Part shown: one piece after another, positions 21,264 through 22,097 of the stretch
How the letters are laid out: the number at the start of each line of letters is the position of its first letter
Numbering within the stretch: the stretch's first letter is position 1
NCBI GenBank assembly: GCA_019308525.1
Contig: JAFDIC010000020.1
Coordinates: 1 to 22,097, forward strand
Length of the DNA stretch: 22,097 nt
DNA from: Deltaproteobacteria bacterium
Lineage (GTDB): Bacteria; Desulfobacterota; DSM-4660; Desulfatiglandales; HGW-15
Direction of reading: 5' to 3'
Program-made: the position numbers and the translations under genes
Notes under the pieces: generated by a model
Told to the model about the DNA's origin: nothing
The model's input: only the letters and a program-made list of their open reading frames with translations
Database searches by the model: none

Positions 21264-22097
21264 ATGGAAATAGGTTCTGATCTTTTGTTGAGGGCTTCGT
21301 TGAAATATCTCGATCGAATGTCGCTCAAAAGGGATGAATCGTTACTAATTATCACAGAGCCGCCTACAGACAAGGGGGTGTCAAACGCTCTGTTTGATGC
21401 CGCCCTACAGATGGGCGCCAATCCCATACTCACTATGATCCCTTACAGGGGGGAGCACAATATTGAGCCTCCTGCGACCCTGGCGGCGGCCATGAAATCG
21501 GCAGACGCGGCAATAACACTCATTCCATATGAGAGTGCGGATTTCTATACACGGCCGTTTCTTGAAATGTTGCAAAGCGGCACCCGCATGCTTGGTTTCT
21601 TGAGCCCCACCGTTGAAAAGCTTATCAGCTTGATCTATGAACATGATTTCTTGGTTACAGATCAAATATGCGAAGCATTGGAAGAGGTAATTTCCAGTGC
21701 TGCAACCATTCGTATTACAAGCCCTGGAGGCACTGATATCCGGGCTGAACTTGGAGACAGGCCCGTCCAGACGAATCCCGGCCGGGTCTCTTCTCCGGGA
21801 GAGGAGGGTTATCTCCCTCCTGGTGTCGTGGGTCAGGCACCCTTGGAAGAAAGTTGGGAGGGGAAAATAGTATTTGACGCCTTTGCCTATCCTGTCGGTG
21901 TGCTGAGAAACCCCATTCATGTTGAAGTCCAGGAAGGTCTTGTGAAAAAGATTTCAGGGGGGAAGGAGGCTCAGCTTTTCAGGGAATGGCTTGAGAGTCG
22001 AAATGATCCCAATATTTATCGTACTTGTCACTATGGATTCGGGATAAACCCGAACTTGAAGCGACTATCAGGCCTGAAGTTTCTGGACGAAAGGATG
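21264..22097 (+). CDS. M29 aminopeptidase/NicX-like metalloenzyme, 3' end outside window
   Basis: An open frame of 278 codons runs from the ATG at 21264, with AAGGAG eight bases upstream, to the right edge. The N-terminal part has the alpha/beta layout of thermophilic M29 aminopeptidases and NicX-like 2,5-dihydroxypyridine dioxygenases (LLIITEPPTDKGVSNALFDAA, GANPILTMIP). Later comes an IRITSPGGTDIRAEL strand pair, a probable metal-site stretch GKIVFDAFAYPVG and HYGFGINPN near residue 260. Both families share this fold, and the part that would separate peptidase from dioxygenase lies mostly beyond the edge. It follows the MarR-GNAT gene on the same strand and may be its target. Confidence 0.68.
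   Translation, partial: MEIGSDLLLRASLKYLDRMSLKRDESLLIITEPPTDKGVSNALFDAALQMGANPILTMIPYRGEHNIEPPATLAAAMKSADAAITLIPYESADFYTRPFLEMLQSGTRMLGFLSPTVEKLISLIYEHDFLVTDQICEALEEVISSAATIRITSPGGTDIRAELGDRPVQTNPGRVSSPGEEGYLPPGVVGQAPLEESWEGKIVFDAFAYPVGVLRNPIHVEVQEGLVKKISGGKEAQLFREWLESRNDPNIYRTCHYGFGINPNLKRLSGLKFLDERM

Overview
The window looks like chromosomal DNA from an anaerobic member of the Desulfobacterota (deltaproteobacterial sulfate reducers, syntrophs and relatives). This is inferred from gene content: an HdrA-type flavoprotein with an in-frame UGA read as selenocysteine, pyruvate phosphate dikinase, an FmdB-type zinc ribbon protein, a large PlsB acyltransferase, and intergenic palindromic elements of moderate GC. 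No rRNA, tRNA, CRISPR array, transposase or phage gene was seen.

Left part (1-2900): the 5' end of a minus-strand hdrA gene runs off the left edge. Its UGA codon at 492-494 is followed by a SECIS-like stem-loop, so conventional ORF calling would cut the protein at 60 residues. Divergent from it is a 64-residue Cys-rich protein with a good sigma70-like promoter. An FmdB-family protein, a hypothetical protein and a tiny two-helix membrane protein follow. Two related palindromic intergenic elements (1286-1501 and 2386-2567) sit directly behind stop codons, and a 45-bp end fragment of the same family lies at 8483-8527.

Centre (2888-9102): ppdK (plus strand) converges on plsB (minus strand). PlsB shows a degenerate N-terminal copy of its acyltransferase domain. 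Divergent from plsB is a bifunctional nuclease family (DUF151) gene with a consensus -35 box.

PHP / transglutaminase / ABC cluster (9251-15142): after a clear intrinsic terminator come a PHP-domain hydrolase, a membrane-anchored transglutaminase-like protein, an ABC ATPase, a 12-helix ABC-2-type permease and a second PHP-domain protein. The transglutaminase, ATPase and permease genes overlap (translational coupling), which suggests one envelope-directed export or remodelling module of unknown substrate.

Right part (15143-22097): a repeat-rich spacer leads into a Phd/YefM antitoxin and PIN-domain (VapC-type) toxin pair. Its promoter overlaps two TGTACA boxes with 12 bp between centres, the geometry known for YefM-YoeB operators. 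Next are an alpha/beta hydrolase, a Cache-HAMP-GGDEF diguanylate cyclase with a structured leader, a convergent SH3-domain lipoprotein, a MarR-GNAT fusion regulator with its own candidate operator, and the 5' part of an M29/NicX-like metalloenzyme that runs off the right edge.

The strongest points for a second look are the selenocysteine HdrA, the three-copy palindromic element family, the YefM-type operator in front of a PIN toxin, the duplicated PlsB architecture, and the PHP/transglutaminase/ABC cluster. I did not find a clearly unprecedented multi-gene system; the cluster at 9251-15142 is the best candidate for an uncharacterised one.
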